A stretch of 64,000 nucleotides of DNA from Siphonodentalium dalli (Eukaryota; Mollusca; Scaphopoda; Gadilida; Siphonodentaliidae), in contig CP136069.1 of the NCBI GenBank assembly GCA_032622095.1, forward strand, positions 189,339,122 through 189,403,121, written 5' to 3'. Under the pieces are notes generated by a model that did no database searches, was not told where the DNA came from, and saw only the letters and a program-made list of their open reading frames with translations. Positions 1 to 11,765 of the stretch are shown piece after piece (positions within the stretch are counted from its first letter, which is position 1; each line of letters starts with the position of its first letter). A program made the position numbers and the translations under genes.

Positions 1-2
1 AC

Positions 3-3000
3 GTTACCGCTCTTCAAATTCCAGATGATAGGATTGCTGGCATTCAAATGCAAATTAGCCGACATCAGTATCTATATATCTTCCAGATATACCTTCCTTC
101 TACAAATCACACTCTTGACTTTTACAAAGAGTATTTGCAAAAGGTCAGCACTGTTTTCGATACATATAGTTCGCTTGGCAAAATAATTATGATGGGAGAC
201 TTTAATGCAAATCCGGACAAAAAGGGTCCAAGGAATTCTGCATTCAAGAAATTTGTCAAAGCGCTAAAATGTTTCTCTGTGAATCACTCGAGATGCAGAT
301 ACCCAAATAGTTCTACGTGTATTCCGTACAATAGTAATAACGGCACAGTTATTGATCACGTTTTGATTCCCACTGAAGACTCAGCCCTTATACCAGACAT
401 CAATGTTATCGATGACGATTCCCTAAATGTGTCAAATCATCGCCCAATTTTGTTCACAATGCAATTTCCAGTTGACAATCACGGCATTTACAACGTCACG
501 AACAATAACTCTAAACCAAATTGGAAAAAAGTTAAATCAGACCCTTCAATTTTGCAAAATTATCGCAATGCTCTTGACTTAAAGCTATGTGATAGTAAAA
601 CTGACATTATTAACGTATCTGAAGTTGATGTTATATATAATGAGATTGTAAGCGCGATAACATATGCATCTGATCAGTGTATACCCCGCAAGAGGTTCTC
701 AAAACACCTCAAACCGTTCTGGAATAAAGAACTTAATAGCTTGCATAAAGAAATGAAAAAGTATCGATCTATTTGGATCAGGGATGGCCGACCCCGTTCT
801 TGCTCGGGTGCTATAAACGCAAAGGCACACTTTCGAAGGTTGTATCGTTTGAAATCTTATAAGTACATTCAGGAAATAAATCATGAAATTGATCACAAAG
901 CTGAAGTTGACCACGACTCATTCTTTAGGTTATTCAATCTGAAACGGTCTAAACGAGTCAGCCCCAATAATATGTTTCATCACGATGGAAAACTCTTAAG
1001 GGACCCTGAAGACATTGTGTGCGCATGGGGTGATTACTTTGAACAATTATATACGCCACTGACCTCAGAAGAATTTGATCAAACGCATTATACCTCAGTA
1101 AATAGTTTTGTCAATGACATAATACAAGAAAAGGCACCTTCTTCTATTGATAAACTCATTCTCTTCCCAGTTACATGTCAAGAACTCAAATCTGTGTATA
1201 AGTCTCTAAGCTTAAATAAAGCTGTAGGGTGGGATAACGTAGCATACGAGCATATTATATACGGCAGCGACTTACTCACAAATATTTTATCAACCTGCTT
1301 ATCCGGAATATTTAAATATGGTAAAGTTCCAAAAAATGCAAAGAAAGGAATAATTATAACTCTACACAAAGGCGGTTCCAAAAGCAAAGATGACTTTAAT
1401 AACTATAGAGCAATTACATTGATGCCTGCCCTATACCAAATTACTGAACGTGTGCTTCTGAACCGAATCGAGAAATTCTCTCCCCGTACTCTAGAAGTTG
1501 ACCCATTGCAGCACGGGTTCCAAAAATGTTTGAGCTCAAATATGGTGTCGTACATGACACTAGAATGTATTGATTATGCTAAAGATGTTGGTCACAAAAT
1601 GTACGCATGTTTCCTGGACGCAATGAAGGCCTTTGACACGGTGTGGATCAACGGGTTGTTGTACAAACTATATGATCGCGGCATTCAAGGCCTCTCGTGT
1701 TCTCTTATACATAGCCTGATATCTGATGTCCAATGTTCAGTTAGGTATAACGGTACATCATCCCGTTGGTTCACAGTGTGTCAAGGAGCAAGGCAGGGGG
1801 GAATATTATCCCCTTCATACTATATGATCTATGTGAACGACCTCATACTACAGCTGAGTAACTCAAGAAATGGTCTAAACTTATATGGTATAGATTGTTC
1901 CAGCCCAACGCTAGCTGACGATATGTTATTACTTTCACTTACTATGACTGGGTTACGTAATCTTTGCGACATCTGCTACCGTTACAGCACGGTGTGGCGC
2001 TATATGTACAACCCATCAAAATGTTCCGTTATTGTATTCAATGAATCTAAGGCGCGTGCAAACAAAACTGACCGTAGATGGCATATTGGACCATCTGTAA
2101 TACCGGAAGTGGAAGAAGTTACCCATCTTGGTATTCCTTTAAATAAGTATGATTTAAATGGTGCATTTGTAGATACAATTTGTCGCAAAATCAGGGGCAC
2201 CTATCTCATGTTATCTAATGCTGGCCTTTACGCCGGTGGGATAACGCCACTGAGCTGTAAGACAATATACGAATCTATTGTCCTCTCAAAGTCGCTATTT
2301 GGCGCAGAATTACTATGGAACCTGGCACATAAACATGAGGAAGCTCTTGAAAAATGCCATAGATTTTGTCTGAAACAGGTTCAGGGTTTACCTACGCGTG
2401 CTAGAACAGTTATCGTCCATGGGCTCATAGGAGTTCACCCTATTATGAGCTATATAGATAAACGAAAACTATCGTTCCTTAGTTCAATGTGTAATCTGGA
2501 ACAAATTAAAACGGCCAAGGAAATTTTCATTTTCCGTCTTTATCAACACGCACTTGCTCCAACTACTTCTTGTAAAAATTTCTCCTCCGATATCATGGTA
2601 ACAATGAATAAATACAAACTGGTAGACTACTTGCGTCTGTATTTGAAGGAATCAGTATTTCCTTCTAAAGAGAAATGGAAACAATTAACTAAAGCTCTCA
2701 TTAATGAGACTGAGAGCGCGGCCTGGTCCGAGAGAATTCATGCTGATAACTCCTTAATTCGATTCTCGAAGATTCAGACCACGTTCGAAGTCTCGCATCT
2801 GTGGAAATTGTGCCGCCTATTTCCAGAAAATAAATTGTCTTATTACAAAATGGCACAAATTATACAATTCTCCTGCGTTCCGTGTGATACAGGTATTTGT
2901 TCAAATTGCTCTCGCGCGTACTCCGACTACATGCGGCATGCAATAGTCCAGTGTTCCTCATTAACGTGTATCCGTGACGAAATAGAATTTTCTGTTTTGT

Positions 3001-3185
3001 GTAGATTTGGAGTTCAAATTTACATACGCTTTGATTCTCTTTCAGATGAAGATAAATTATTATTCTTCTTGACGGCAAAATTTGAAGAAATTGCCTCTTA
3101 TGTCGAAGATATCAACGACTTTGCAAATTTCATAATTAATTGCACTTGTAAACTATGGGAAGAATATCATTGCCTCTCTGTTTGA
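3..3185 (+). CDS. LINE retrotransposon ORF2, 5' part beyond window edge
   Basis: This encodes the endonuclease-reverse transcriptase of a non-LTR retrotransposon, which nicks target DNA and copies element RNA there. The frame is open from base 3, so the first methionine at 48 is internal and the N-terminal half of the endonuclease lies off the left edge. GDFNA (195-209), a D-H pair near 352-360 and SNHRP near 435-449 are the C-terminal endonuclease motifs. The reverse transcriptase follows: NNYRAITLMP near 1400, FLDAMKAFDTVW near 1610-1646, ARQGGILSP near 1788-1815 and LADD near 1911-1922 in place of the usual F/YADD. A C-x2-C-x4-C-x2-C cluster then H and C (about 2874-2957) is the C-terminal zinc-binding region. 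About 1060 codons run without a stop to TGA at 3183. No RNase H motif was recognised. The clade is not certain (jockey/CR1/I group). Confidence 0.93.
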   Translation, partial: VTALQIPDDRIAGIQMQISRHQYLYIFQIYLPSTNHTLDFYKEYLQKVSTVFDTYSSLGKIIMMGDFNANPDKKGPRNSAFKKFVKALKCFSVNHSRCRYPNSSTCIPYNSNNGTVIDHVLIPTEDSALIPDINVIDDDSLNVSNHRPILFTMQFPVDNHGIYNVTNNNSKPNWKKVKSDPSILQNYRNALDLKLCDSKTDIINVSEVDVIYNEIVSAITYASDQCIPRKRFSKHLKPFWNKELNSLHKEMKKYRSIWIRDGRPRSCSGAINAKAHFRRLYRLKSYKYIQEINHEIDHKAEVDHDSFFRLFNLKRSKRVSPNNMFHHDGKLLRDPEDIVCAWGDYFEQLYTPLTSEEFDQTHYTSVNSFVNDIIQEKAPSSIDKLILFPVTCQELKSVYKSLSLNKAVGWDNVAYEHIIYGSDLLTNILSTCLSGIFKYGKVPKNAKKGIIITLHKGGSKSKDDFNNYRAITLMPALYQITERVLLNRIEKFSPRTLEVDPLQHGFQKCLSSNMVSYMTLECIDYAKDVGHKMYACFLDAMKAFDTVWINGLLYKLYDRGIQGLSCSLIHSLISDVQCSVRYNGTSSRWFTVCQGARQGGILSPSYYMIYVNDLILQLSNSRNGLNLYGIDCSSPTLADDMLLLSLTMTGLRNLCDICYRYSTVWRYMYNPSKCSVIVFNESKARANKTDRRWHIGPSVIPEVEEVTHLGIPLNKYDLNGAFVDTICRKIRGTYLMLSNAGLYAGGITPLSCKTIYESIVLSKSLFGAELLWNLAHKHEEALEKCHRFCLKQVQGLPTRARTVIVHGLIGVHPIMSYIDKRKLSFLSSMCNLEQIKTAKEIFIFRLYQHALAPTTSCKNFSSDIMVTMNKYKLVDYLRLYLKESVFPSKEKWKQLTKALINETESAAWSERIHADNSLIRFSKIQTTFEVSHLWKLCRLFPENKLSYYKMAQIIQFSCVPCDTGICSNCSRAYSDYMRHAIVQCSSLTCIRDEIEFSVLCRFGVQIYIRFDSLSDEDKLLFFLTAKFEEIASYVEDINDFANFIINCTCKLWEEYHCLSV

Positions 3186-3595
3186 ATTGTAGTTAAACAA
3201 TTTATAGTATACGCTAGTAATGACATAATGCTATACATAACTCATAGAATCCATAGAATCCGAAGACACGACAAATGAGTAAATATATATACTTGAGTGG
3301 TGCTGGGGAAATGGTCGGCTCCGAGTCGGTAAGACTGCACAAAGGCATTGGCGTTTGTGGGTCTTCCAGAGAGAGAGATCCCCGATTTGGGTCCAACTCC
3401 GGCTTGGTCGTCTCGGAGTATGCTATTTCTCTGGTCCCAGTTCTTTATATATAAAGATCTATATAACCGTATAATAACACATCACATTTAGCCTGTCGTG
3501 GAGAGCCAATTAGATATTTGACCATATGTTCATTCCATTACACGATAACGCTACATTGCCATTCTGGTCGTCTGTCTCTGTCTATACATATAACG
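3186..3595. other. LINE 3' flank, probable 3' UTR
   Basis: Non-coding sequence following the LINE stop codon. It has a GC-richer block at about 3295-3430 and then becomes AT-rich. No poly(A) or short-repeat tail marks a clear element end, so the 3' boundary is undefined. Confidence 0.4.
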
Positions 3596-3805
3596 AATGT
3601 GTGTCTGTTAGTATGAATACTTCATGCATGTAATTCGCCAATGTTTTGTGTGTGTCTGTTAGTATGAATGCTTCTGGGAGTTTGTTTGTTATAAATGGAA
3701 GTCATGCATGTAATTCTCCAATGTTATAGATGTGTGTCTGTTAGTATGAATGCTTCTATATGTATGGTTGTTGCAAATGGAAATCATGTATGTAATTCTC
3801 ATGTT
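3596..3805 (+). repeat. Three-copy minisatellite with variable unit length
   Basis: Three direct copies begin TGTGTGTCTGTTAGTATGAA at about 3596, 3648 and 3731. Each ends with a block reading CATGCATGTAATTC or close to it. The first unit is about 50 bp and the other two 75-80 bp because the first lacks a middle segment. It may belong to the 3' end of the LINE upstream. Confidence 0.8.
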
Positions 3806-3987
3806 CACCACTTAGATGATGACTGTAAATATGTTGACTTTTGTTACCTGTTTATGTTCTTATAATTTATATTAATTGTATGCATTCTCTAAATATCTCC
3901 ATGAATGGAGGAAATAAATAATATATATATATACTGACAATGAGAGCTCAAACCATAATATTACCAGTTTGCGAGCATGTATGCTTA

Positions 3988-4300
3988 AACCCCTGTCACA
4001 CTCAGTCCGGCGCTTGCATTGCGCTGCAAAGGTGCCAAAATATGAGTAACACGCAGGAGGAGCGCGGATAACTGTCAAAAATTGTCAAACTTTTAAAACA
4101 AAGTATGCTCCTATTGCGTTCCTACTTTGTCAAGTTTCACGCTCTTAATGCGTTCAAGTCGCTGTCATTGTATTGCTAGTACGTTCTCAATAAGTTTGCA
4201 CAACGTTTTCTGCGCGGGCGCGGAGAGTATAGATAGCGCCTCCTGCGTTCTCCAGGCATAGTCAGTTTGTAGGTTGTGGGGAAACTACCCAACAATCCGC
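3988..4300. repeat. Partial terminus related to the adjacent foldback element
   Basis: The sequence starts TTAAAC then CCCTGTCACACTC and continues with a GCGCTTGCATTGCGCTG block. It closely resembles the left end of the element at 4324-6012. A short internal inverted similarity (CGCAGGAGG-like, near 4055 and 4235) suggests a small decayed foldback relative. No right terminus was identified. Confidence 0.45.
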
Positions 4301-4323
4301 ATTATATTAGCTGTCCGATTAAA

Positions 4324-6012
4324 CCACTGTCACACTCCGCTGCGATCAGGCCAGCGCTTGCCTTGCGCTGAAAAATAATCAAAGCGCCAAGCAAAGCGCA
4401 CTAAGGTATCCAAGAACCTATTGGTGACGCAGTTGACACTGGCTAGGACGGGAGAGGGTCCCCGTGATCGCACCAGAGCGCCGCGCTTGTTTTGTGCATG
4501 CACAAAACAAGCGCAGAGGTTCTGCGTTTTGACCAGGGCGTAGTGCTGTCGCCGTGGAAACGAAAAGCGAGCGGCGTGAGCACCCCGTTGACGTAGCAGC
4601 AAGAAATCATCTCTTTCGTCTCTCTCCCGACTTCATTGCGCTCTTATTGCGCTACCACGTGGTATTGTGGACTGGTTCCCGATCGTAGAACGTCCATGCG
4701 ATATTGCCACTGCAAATATGGCTCTCGCTATATGTCCAAGCGTGACCAATGGCGTTCTTCCAACGCTTGCAGCAGGTTTACACTACGATCCCACTTTGAA
4801 ATGCGATCTGCTCACCCACACCATCGGAGTTTGCATATAATATGTAAATTTAAACTGGAATCAGATGTACATGTATTTCGTCGCGAATGTGGCACATAAT
4901 ATATGACATGGAATACGCAACAAGAATAGTGCACGTGAAGTGGCACCTAATGGAATCCAATGTATTCCGTATATACATGTGCTACATGTAAATTTGGTTT
5001 GGTTTGGTTTATTACAATTTATCGTCGTTCTAGCCGCTAGGCCACACACGACGTTGTCAATTTTACGGGTGGAGGAAAAACCACGCAGAGGCTTGTGCTA
5101 CTTGTAAACAGGCATAAACAATCATGGGAATGGTGCTGTCACCCTCCATAGGTCATGTGATTCAAAAGTAAAAAAGGCATATATTAAGCCGATCTATTTA
5201 GCCATGACGAAATTCGCGTTATCACTATCATACTATAGTGTAAAATTGAATCGAAACATATGCTCAATTTAAATTATGACTATATATCCGGAACATATAA
5301 AACATATAAGTTTGACCATTTCTGACACTTTTTCTCCTGTGTGTTACTCGCATTATGATACAATTTCAACTCAAAGCAAGCGCCAGCGTGATCGCAGCGA
5401 AGTGTGACAGGGTGTGAGCAGATCGCATTTCAAAGTAGGATCGTACTGTAAACGCCAGAAGAACGCCATTTATAACGCTTGGGCGTATAGCGAGCGCCAC
5501 CGTCGCAGTGGCAGCACAGCGTGGACGTTCTATGAGCGGGAACTAGTCCATAACGCCTCATGACAGCGCAGAAAGATCGCGATAAGTTTGGAAGAGAATC
5601 GCAATGGGCGTAATAATGACGGGAAAGACACGTAGTGAGAGTCTGATAAGCTTATACTGTAGTCGCAAAGGACAAGATTGATTTCTTGCTGCAACCACGA
5701 GTAGCTAATATGCGCTGTTGTTACGTCCACACGACGCTCACGTCGCTCGCTTTGCGCATTGCTTTGCGCTGTCACGGCGATAGTACTACGCCTTGGTCAG
5801 AACGCCGAGCCTCTGCGCTTGTTTTGTGCATGCACAAAACAAGCGCGGCGCTCTGGTGCCTATGGGCGATCATGGGGACCCTCTCCCGTCGTAGCCAGTG
5901 TCCACTGCGTTACCAATCGGTTCTTGGAGACCTTAGTGCGTTTAGGTGGGCGCTTCGATAATTTTGCAGCGCAATACAAGCGCCGACCTGATCGCAGCGG
6001 AATGTGACAGGG
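4324..6012. mobile_element. 1.7 kb foldback DNA transposon-like element, non-autonomous
   Basis: Left arm (about 4324-4830) and right arm (about 5390-6012) are diverged inverted repeats. Outer ends read ACTGTCACACTCCGC on the left and, reverse-complemented, CTGTCACATTCCGC on the right. Landmarks pair across the arms: a perfect TTGTTTTGTGCATGCACAAAACAA hairpin is found in each arm (near 4488 and 5819), as are TTTGAAATGCGATCTGCTCA-like inner ends. No long protein with recognisable domains is encoded. The centre (about 5165-5300) matches another repeat at about 38,510-38,620, so something may have inserted there, or the family shares a core. No clear target-site duplication was found, and the superfamily is unknown. 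Confidence 0.75.
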
Positions 6013-6196
6013 GAATATGTAGTGAACATATGTCCCCTATTTAAGTAAACGAGGTGCGAAATTTATTTTCACTGACGAAAGTGATGTCGCCCACATATCC
6101 CCAACTGTCTTCCTTCCATCGATCGAATTCGACGAGGGATCTCATTGAGTGATTGACCCATAAACTAGTTAATTATGTATGAGTATGAATCGATGT

Positions 6197-6197
<1 letters not shown>

Positions 6198-6230
<33 letters not shown>

Positions 6231-6238
6231 CAACAAAG
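6198..6238 (+). repeat. (CT)n microsatellite
   Basis: About 20 perfect CT dinucleotides. Confidence 0.97.
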
Positions 6239-6697
6239 CGAAGTTTGGGCGGACTTAGATATAGATTACATAACACATTTGAATTAGACCGACGCCATCG
6301 GTCACCACGGATCCAACGTATAATTGTATCGTCTACTCTACCCATATAACTTAGATGGATTATGGATTAACGCATGGCGACGTTGGGCGGAGAGAGGACC
6401 CAGCCGATGTTACCCGGAATACCGAAATACAATTTCGTGCCAAATTTCATCGCAATCGGTGCAGAAATATGGAGAGATATAAGGAATAAACATATAGAGA
6501 GAGAGAGTCAGGGAGAGACACAGACACATTCTTATTTATATATTAGATATAAACAGACACTCGCATTTATACAAAGACTACGTCGGACGCAATCCGGATC
6601 CAACCTATGTCAGTCCCCCGTATAAAATATACCTCGATTCGAAAATTCGTTTGTCCATAAACGTCAGAGTTTACCGCTGTCATACGCAGAAAATGCG

Positions 6698-6920
6698 TTT
6701 TCGGGACGATATCCAGCGATGGTCTGTAAAATGGGGAAACCGAGAAAACTGGTGACCAAATTCGAGTGAGGAAGCACGAATTTGACAAAAAGGACACCTT
6801 TCGCGCAAAACACTCAAAATCGATTTTGGGGTCGAAACTTTTCGACGTCCAGCGATGGTCTGGAAATTGGGGAAAGCCAGGAAACTGGGACCAAATTCTA
6901 GTGGGGGAGCACAAATTGAT
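6698..6920 (+). repeat. Two diverged direct copies of a ~95 bp unit
   Basis: CCAGCGATGGTCTG recurs at 6713 and 6849. Each is followed by a GGGGAAA...GAAAACTGG/GAAACTGG block, ACCAAATTC and a GAG.AAGCAC / GGGAGCACAAATT end. The spacing is 136 bp, and the copies differ at many positions, so the duplication is old. A short TAACTAACTTCAC motif also repeats at 6933 and 6974. Confidence 0.75.
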
Positions 6921-7230
6921 CCAATGGATCGCCTAACTAACTTCACGCGAATGTCAGGCGGATCTCGAACGCATAACTAACTTCACACACCTAAATGTAC
7001 TATATAATATTGCGATAAAGTTCAAACTGGTTTTCGAAAAGAAAAACAAATTACTAAAAAACTCGACGATTTTCTACCACATAACTCGTTAGCTTGTTTT
7101 CTACTTTCTACTACACAACTCAGGGGAGAGTCTGGAAAAAAAATGCACATATAGGGCCCAAAAAGGTTTTTTCCGACCCCGAGGGACCCACCACCCCATT
7201 TGTGCAAATTTTTGTTTACCAATTTACGCA

Positions 7231-7320
7231 AACGTCCCTGACTGGTACAGTCTTATAGCAAACGTCCCTGACTGGTACAGTCTTATAGCAAACGTCCCTG
7301 ACTGGTACAGTCTTATAGCA
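7231..7320 (+). repeat. Perfect 30 bp tandem repeat, 3 copies
   Basis: Three identical 30 bp units start at 7231, 7261 and 7291, each beginning AACGTCCCTGACTGG. The lack of any mismatch implies very recent expansion or gene conversion. Confidence 0.98.
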
Positions 7321-7470
7321 ATTGACTAATTTGTATTAGCAGAGGAATTCACTATCCCGTGTGAATTGCACTCCTGTGAAAATATTCGTTTCAGTGATTT
7401 AAATTACTGCTAACAATGCCATTATTTGTATTTTAAATGGTCCCATCTTCCGTTTGATCATTAAATATAG

Positions 7471-7612
7471 AATATACGCATAGTGTTTCTGAATAACAAA
7501 TTTAATGCACGAGTGGGATTGGCGATTTACAACACCAGCTTCAGCGAGTGGTGTAAATCGCCAATCACACGAGTGGATTAAATTTGTTATTCAGAAACAC
7601 TATGCGTATATT
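7471..7612. mobile_element. 142 bp palindromic MITE
   Basis: Arms of about 63 bp face each other: AATATACGCATAGTGTTTCT on the left is matched by its reverse complement at 7590-7612, and GGCGATTTACA pairs with TGTAAATCGCC around a short loop (TTCAGCGAG). No coding capacity. The structure is that of a miniature foldback element. Confidence 0.85.
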
Positions 7613-7614
7613 TT

Positions 7615-7780
7615 GTTTATGCCACGATCTTTACAATGCGATGGATAAACACTGTTCCGTTCAAATTGTATGGGGAAAGTTTAATCCACTCTGTGAAGTT
7701 TATGCCACGATCTTTACAATGCGATGGATAAACACTTTTCCGTTCAAATTGTATGGAGAAAGTTTAATCCACTCTGCGAA
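7615..7780 (+). repeat. 83 bp tandem duplication abutting the MITE
   Basis: Two direct copies (7615-7697 and 7698-7780) start GTTTATGCCACGATC and differ at only about three positions. The first begins right at the end of the palindromic element at 7471-7612. Confidence 0.93.
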
Positions 7781-9569
7781 GTTTTATCAACAGATGTTGA
7801 TAAATGTAAAATTTAAACAGATGGCTTTATTTATATAGTAAGATAGGCGATCGTGGTATAAACTGGATTGTGGGCCGGATTCCGGATTCCAGGGAGAGGG
7901 GGGGGGGTAATATCCTCATTATTGAAAATAGCAAAAACGTAAAACAGTTTGAGTTGAAGCTTAGTGAGTAAACGAGTAAATGAGATGAGCGGAACGGATT
8001 TTACAGATACTTAGTGTCCATGTACCCCGCTGGATAACTTATTGTGGACAAGAATGATTCGAGCTATATATCAATTTTTGCAACATAAAAATAACACTGG
8101 GAATAGCTTCTTGGTCCATTAGGTAGTGGTTGTATAACAATCAATAAGAAGACGTTTTAGAAGGACATCAGAAGTGATACTCAGAGTAAAATCTATTAGT
8201 TCCTTAATGGAGGATATTAAATAATACATTTTACCGTGACGGATATAGCTTCAAAATAAAATGAACTCTTTGTGCGTGGTTCGCCAATACAATTGAACAC
8301 GTCCTTGGTGTATAGAATGGAGCGACCGAAACTACACTAAAACACAAACTAAGGGTAAGTTCACACAAATGGCAAAATTACCATGCAGGCCAGCTTTCGT
8401 GAAATTCTTAGTGATGTGAAACACTCCGGTAGGGTGTTCAAATAGAAAATGAAGAATGATCTTGCTAAAAGTTGTTATATTTTATAAAATATTATATCCA
8501 AATTGACATGACACACTATAATTCTTATATATTAATTAAATGTAGCGACTATCGATGGTGAAATCGTTTTCGTTAGTTTATCGCCGGTAGATGCGTCCCG
8601 TACGAGTAGTAAATATTTACAATTGAGCGTAGTTCAGACGATGTTTTCTATGGAGTGGTACGGTCGATTTGCTTGAGATTTTCGGTGATGTTAGTAGAAT
8701 GCTACATTCCACCAGTTGGCATAGCGCCTGAATACAAATTTATCAGTTGTACGCACCCGAATAGGTCCATAATTTGTCTATAATACATATATCTGGCTAT
8801 CTATAAGATAAGATAAGATTATTTGTTGCATTACACCACTGGAGGCAGTTGCAAATAAAAGTTAATACATGAAAAATTACATATTAAAAGAGAATACATG
8901 TAATATGCATATGTACGATATATAGTCCTTAGTAGAAGATAAATTAATTCTTTCGACGCTTATTTCCCCATATTGCATTTGTCTTTTTAGAAAGAATAAC
9001 CGGATCATTTTGAAACGGAATTGATTAATTGTTTATCCTCGTTTTTTCATTATGAAGATGAACTTATCATCATCACTCATGTTTATGAAATCTATGCTAT
9101 AATATTGAGCAAAATCAAACCATTCTTTTCTGGAGTCAGCGTACGCACTGCATTCCACAATAAAATGTTTTTTTCTGTTTCAACTTTTTGTTCATCACAC
9201 ATGTGACAAATTCTGTCTTTTAATGGCGTTTTTGGTTGCGTTTATCGACCCTTTTCTATAGCTACATTGTACACTTTCGAGTGATCGAGTCTGTAATACC
9301 AGAATATTTATATGTATATGCATATTCGATCGATTGTTTCATTGCGTAGTGTGCCGATGAAATGCCACGAGTTCTTGCATATATTTGAAGTATTTGGGCA
9401 ACATTTTAAATGTCAGTTATACGTGTAATAATTATGGAATTACATATATCTCACTACGTCTATATATAGTAAACCGTGAGGTACGTGCATTGTATAAGTA
9501 TGTTCTGCGGCCCTCGCCGACGAATTGACTAAGATTGTCAGACTAATCTGTCAGCGTGTGAACGTTCCC
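7781..9569. other. AT-rich unique sequence
   Basis: No gene, domain or repeat family was recognised. The stretch contains a G-run at about 7895-7906 and scattered short ORFs without recognisable protein features. Confidence 0.5.
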
Positions 9570-10040
9570 TTAACCCTTTCATGACGGGAGCTGCACTGGC
9601 GCAAAATTAAAGACCCTGTGCCAATGCATTCTCTTATGGTCGACTCCCATATATAAGAGAATGCTATGGCCTAATAATTTTATTTTTACATTTTTTAACA
9701 GTTTTTATTATTTTTTTCTTACTTTCTTTAACAATTTTTATAGTTTTTTATAATTTGTTCTTACACTCTATAACAATTTTTATAATTTTTTCTTATACTC
9801 TACAATTTCATCATTTGTTATCATTTTTCTTACATTCTTACATTCAATTTTTTTAATTTTGTTCTTACATTCTTAATCAGAATTATCATTTTTATCATTA
9901 ATTCTCACATTTTTTAACAATTGTTTATAATTTTGTCTTACATTTTTTAACAATTATAAATAATAATATAATTTTTTTTAGGTCAATGAATTTTCTTATA
10001 TATGCCAGGCGACCTATGGTTGACATATAGAGTGTTGATC
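9570..10040 (+). mobile_element. Diverged, old copy of the TTAA twin-hairpin family
   Basis: It begins TTAACCCTTTCATGACGG, then shows a damaged first hairpin (CCTGTGCCAATGCATTCTCT near 9613), a long T-rich linker with TTCTTACATT-like motifs (9670-9980) and a damaged second hairpin (TTTTCTTATATATGCC near 9990). The right terminus is not recognisable. Both hairpins have lost much of their pairing, so this is much older than the copies after 25 kb. Confidence 0.75.
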
Positions 10041-10429
10041 GACGTCTACCTTTGAACGCAAGCGATCATTGCATTTGTTTGTTTTAGCTCAACCAGCACG
10101 TAGTGCTGTTGCAGCTTTTGTCGTCGATGAAAGATTCTGGTGGAGCTTTCAAAGTTAATTTACGGCGTTTACAGAATTTCGGACCAGTTTTTTTCCGTTT
10201 CCTGACAGTTCTATGCGCACGACCATTTTATGCTGTGTGTTCGATAAATTAATCCACAACTTGCCATTGCAACACTTAAGAGGTAAGAAATCTTAGCATG
10301 CATATTTCAATCAAATTTTGGCATTTTATTCCGTGCAGTCCGATACCGAGATCTCGCGAGATTGCGGGAAATTCCAAAATGAAAGCAAACAGGAAGTTTC
10401 AATTTCCGAGAGACAAAGTGTGGAATGGG

Positions 10430-10555
10430 ACGGGAAACGGAACAGTATGACAAACTACGAAACAGAATTTGTAATTTCATGGGATAGCTACAATCGCGAC
10501 GAATATAGCGCGTAGAGGACTCATTTTTTGGCGTCTAACGAAAGCCTATTATTAG
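10430..10555 (+). repeat. Diverged relative of the terminal repeat of the 48.8-51 kb element
   Basis: Shared blocks in the same order: ACAGAATTT, a TGGGA block, CGAATA, CGTAG, then CTCATTTT and GTCTAACGAAAG. They align with 48,890-48,957, indicating that this family has older solitary ends in the region. Confidence 0.6.
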
Positions 10556-10659
10556 CTCAACGCCTAGTCGGTTATGAGCTATTGTCGTCGATTGGAATAT
10601 CCAATTTTTAGAAAGATTCTCTGACGTATGCAACGTCGAAAGTCACTGGCCATAAACGA

Positions 10660-10955
10660 TCGTTAATGTTGAAACCACAACATACATGTATAATCGACAA
10701 CACGAACATCTATAACGAGGCCTAAGTCCTCAACACGTGGTATGACAACGCTAGACATATAGAGCCATACCCCAGATGTTCATGTTTTCATATTGTGATG
10801 TATGCAATTAGACGTTTTTAAATATGTATTCAATTAAGAATCGAGAACAAAATATATATACTCCACTCTTATATGCCAGTCAATGGGAACCACAAACGAA
10901 ACTATAGGTTTGGCTTGGGAAATTATAATGCTAAAATAGCATAACACAACAGCAA
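10660..10955 (+). repeat. Dispersed repeat copy A
   Basis: Diverged partner of 12,135-12,400. Shared blocks are AATCGACAAC (and variant), TATGACAACGC/TATGACGACGC, AAGAATCGAGAACAAAATAT and TAGGTTTGGCTTGGGAAATT. The order of the blocks is the same in both copies. No coding capacity is apparent. Confidence 0.7.
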
Positions 10956-11106
10956 CGTCGAAAGTGACTGGCCATACAATATTGTAAAGGGAGAGACTCA
11001 CGTTTTGCATAAATGCACCCACACAAACGGCAAGAGATTTCCCAAAAGAATTTCTCTGAATCAATTAGGCGAAAAATCTTGAATTTCACAACTAATCATC
11101 TTCATT

Positions 11107-11765
11107 GGCTGCGGACACACGTACCACAGTAGCGATGGCATAGTAGGTGTGACAATTTATTATGGTGGAGTTTGGTGACAATTGGTCCGTCATAATTCTG
11201 TGCCATAGCTATCCGTGTCGCCCTCTGCAAATTCGCACAATGAGTCTACCAAGCTCTACCAGCGACGGTCGATCTCCCAATGATGTATCTACCTGAATGT
11301 CTTGTCGATGTTGATCTTTACTCAACACGCAGTGTTATATTTTGCATGCTAACACACAAGTCCACTTGATAACTTAATGAATAACCCATCTCAACAGCCA
11401 TGATTGTTCTTACTACTGAAAGTAATACAAGTAGATAAACACGCATGCATTGAGATCATATAAAAACGTACCACAATAATGATATGTGATTCAATGAGGA
11501 ATTGCCACCAGGCCATGGTCGAACACAATTCTGGACGATCTATCGTGCAATTATATATATCGTCGTGAATACAATTTAGCAAAACGTAATGAGTAGAGAT
11601 CAAGCAATGGTTAATTGGTCCAGCCGACTCATTGTGCGGAAAATCAGCGGGCGACATGGATAGCTATGGCACAGAATTATGACGGACCAATTGTCACCAA
11701 ACTCCACCACAATAAATTGTCACACCAACTATGCCATCGCTACTGTGGTACGTGTGTCCGCAGCC
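11107..11765. mobile_element. 660 bp element with ~130-150 bp terminal inverted repeats
   Basis: The left end GGCTGCGGACACACGTACCA is matched by its reverse complement ending at 11,765. The pairing continues through GTAGCGATGGCATAG, GGTGACAATTGGTCCGTCAT and the CACAATGAGTC block. Arms are about 95% alike in the outer 110 bp. The 350 bp middle has no recognisable protein. No target duplication could be fixed. It has the form of a non-autonomous DNA transposon. Confidence 0.88.
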
